The translations under genes were made by a program, and so were the position numbers. DNA of 6,021 nucleotides from UBA4644 sp964646225 (GTDB lineage: Bacteria > Bacillota > Clostridia > Oscillospirales > Butyricicoccaceae), in contig CAZYAD010000062.1 of the NCBI GenBank assembly GCA_964646225.1, forward strand, positions 1 through 6,021, written 5' to 3'. The notes under the pieces are model-generated. The model searched no databases. It saw only the letters and a list, made by a program, of their open reading frames with translations, and had not been told where the DNA came from. Positions 5,924 to 6,021 of the stretch are shown here, piece by piece. How positions within the stretch are numbered: the first letter of the stretch is position 1; each line of letters begins with the position of its first letter.

Positions 5924-5958
5924 AAAAAACGCCATCTGTCTCATGACAGATGGCGTTT
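5924..5958 (-). terminator. Intrinsic terminator of the tRNA-Cys gene
   Basis: AAACGCCATCTGTC (5927-5940) pairs with GACAGATGGCGTTT (5945-5958), 14 pairs around loop TCAT. Read on the minus strand, the stem lies 6 bases beyond the tRNA CCA end and ends in T6 (complement of 5924-5929), a textbook terminator. The plus-strand tail (TTTCGGTTTT) is poorer, so the minus-strand function is preferred. Confidence 0.9.
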
Positions 5959-5964
5959 CGGTTT

Positions 5965-6021
5965 TGGAGGTGCCACCCAGATTTGAACTGGGGAGTGAAG
6001 GTTTTGCAGACCTTTGCCTTA
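5965..6021 (-). tRNA. tRNA-Cys (anticodon GCA), 5' part beyond the right edge
   Basis: On the minus strand the visible part ends with the acceptor 3' strand TGGCACC (5969-5975), discriminator T (5968), which is usual for tRNA-Cys, and an encoded CCA (5965-5967). The T arm is CCCAG-TTCAAAT-CTGGG (5976-5992). The variable loop is CACTC (5993-5997). The anticodon stem AAGGT/ACCTT (5998-6002 with 6010-6014) closes loop CTGCAAA, with anticodon GCA at 6005-6007. Part of the D arm 3' strand follows, and the rest of the D arm and acceptor 5' strand are off the window. All visible stems are perfectly paired. Confidence 0.95.

Noticed and set aside
5927..5958. Hairpin next to the tRNA as an integration-site (att) remnant
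   Set aside because: Perfect stem plus T6 directly behind the tRNA 3' end is fully explained as its terminator. No integrase gene or repeat of the tRNA end is visible in the window.

Overview
The window looks like chromosomal DNA from a GC-rich, low-oxygen Clostridia-type Gram-positive bacterium, most plausibly an Oscillospirales/Ruminococcaceae gut organism. The reasons are strong AGGAGG-type ribosome sites, an S-layer-homology (SLH) surface protein with a typical clostridial signal peptide, a Gram-positive style lipoprotein solute-binding protein, and CCA encoded in the tRNA gene. The genus is an inference from style, not from a marker gene.

Layout. On the minus strand, bases 1-2379 hold a surface-protein gene (SLH domains plus five Ig-like repeats). 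It is followed 47 bases later by the start of a 5'-nucleotidase/metallophosphatase-family gene that begins at a TTG codon and runs off the left edge. A 34-codon ORF with a very good ribosome site (2416-2520, minus) lies just upstream of the surface-protein gene. The interval 2380-2855 is divergent. On the plus strand it carries a near-consensus, extended -10 sigma-A promoter (2551-2579), then about 200 bases that fold into at least four good hairpins (2586-2784). This is the strongest candidate for an unrecognised or unassigned structured RNA in the window, either as a free ncRNA or as the leader of the next genes.

The plus strand then has a two-gene unit with ATGA overlap. The first gene is a family 1 extracellular solute-binding lipoprotein (2856-4187). 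The second is a two-TM receptor with a large extracellular domain, a cytoplasmic coiled coil and a C-terminal LuxR-type helix-turn-helix (4184-5848). No ABC permease or ATPase follows. The pair ends at a terminator, so the lipoprotein may feed a signal to a membrane-tethered transcription factor rather than to a transporter.

The right edge holds two back-to-back terminator hairpins and, on the minus strand, the 3' three quarters of a tRNA-Cys(GCA) gene.
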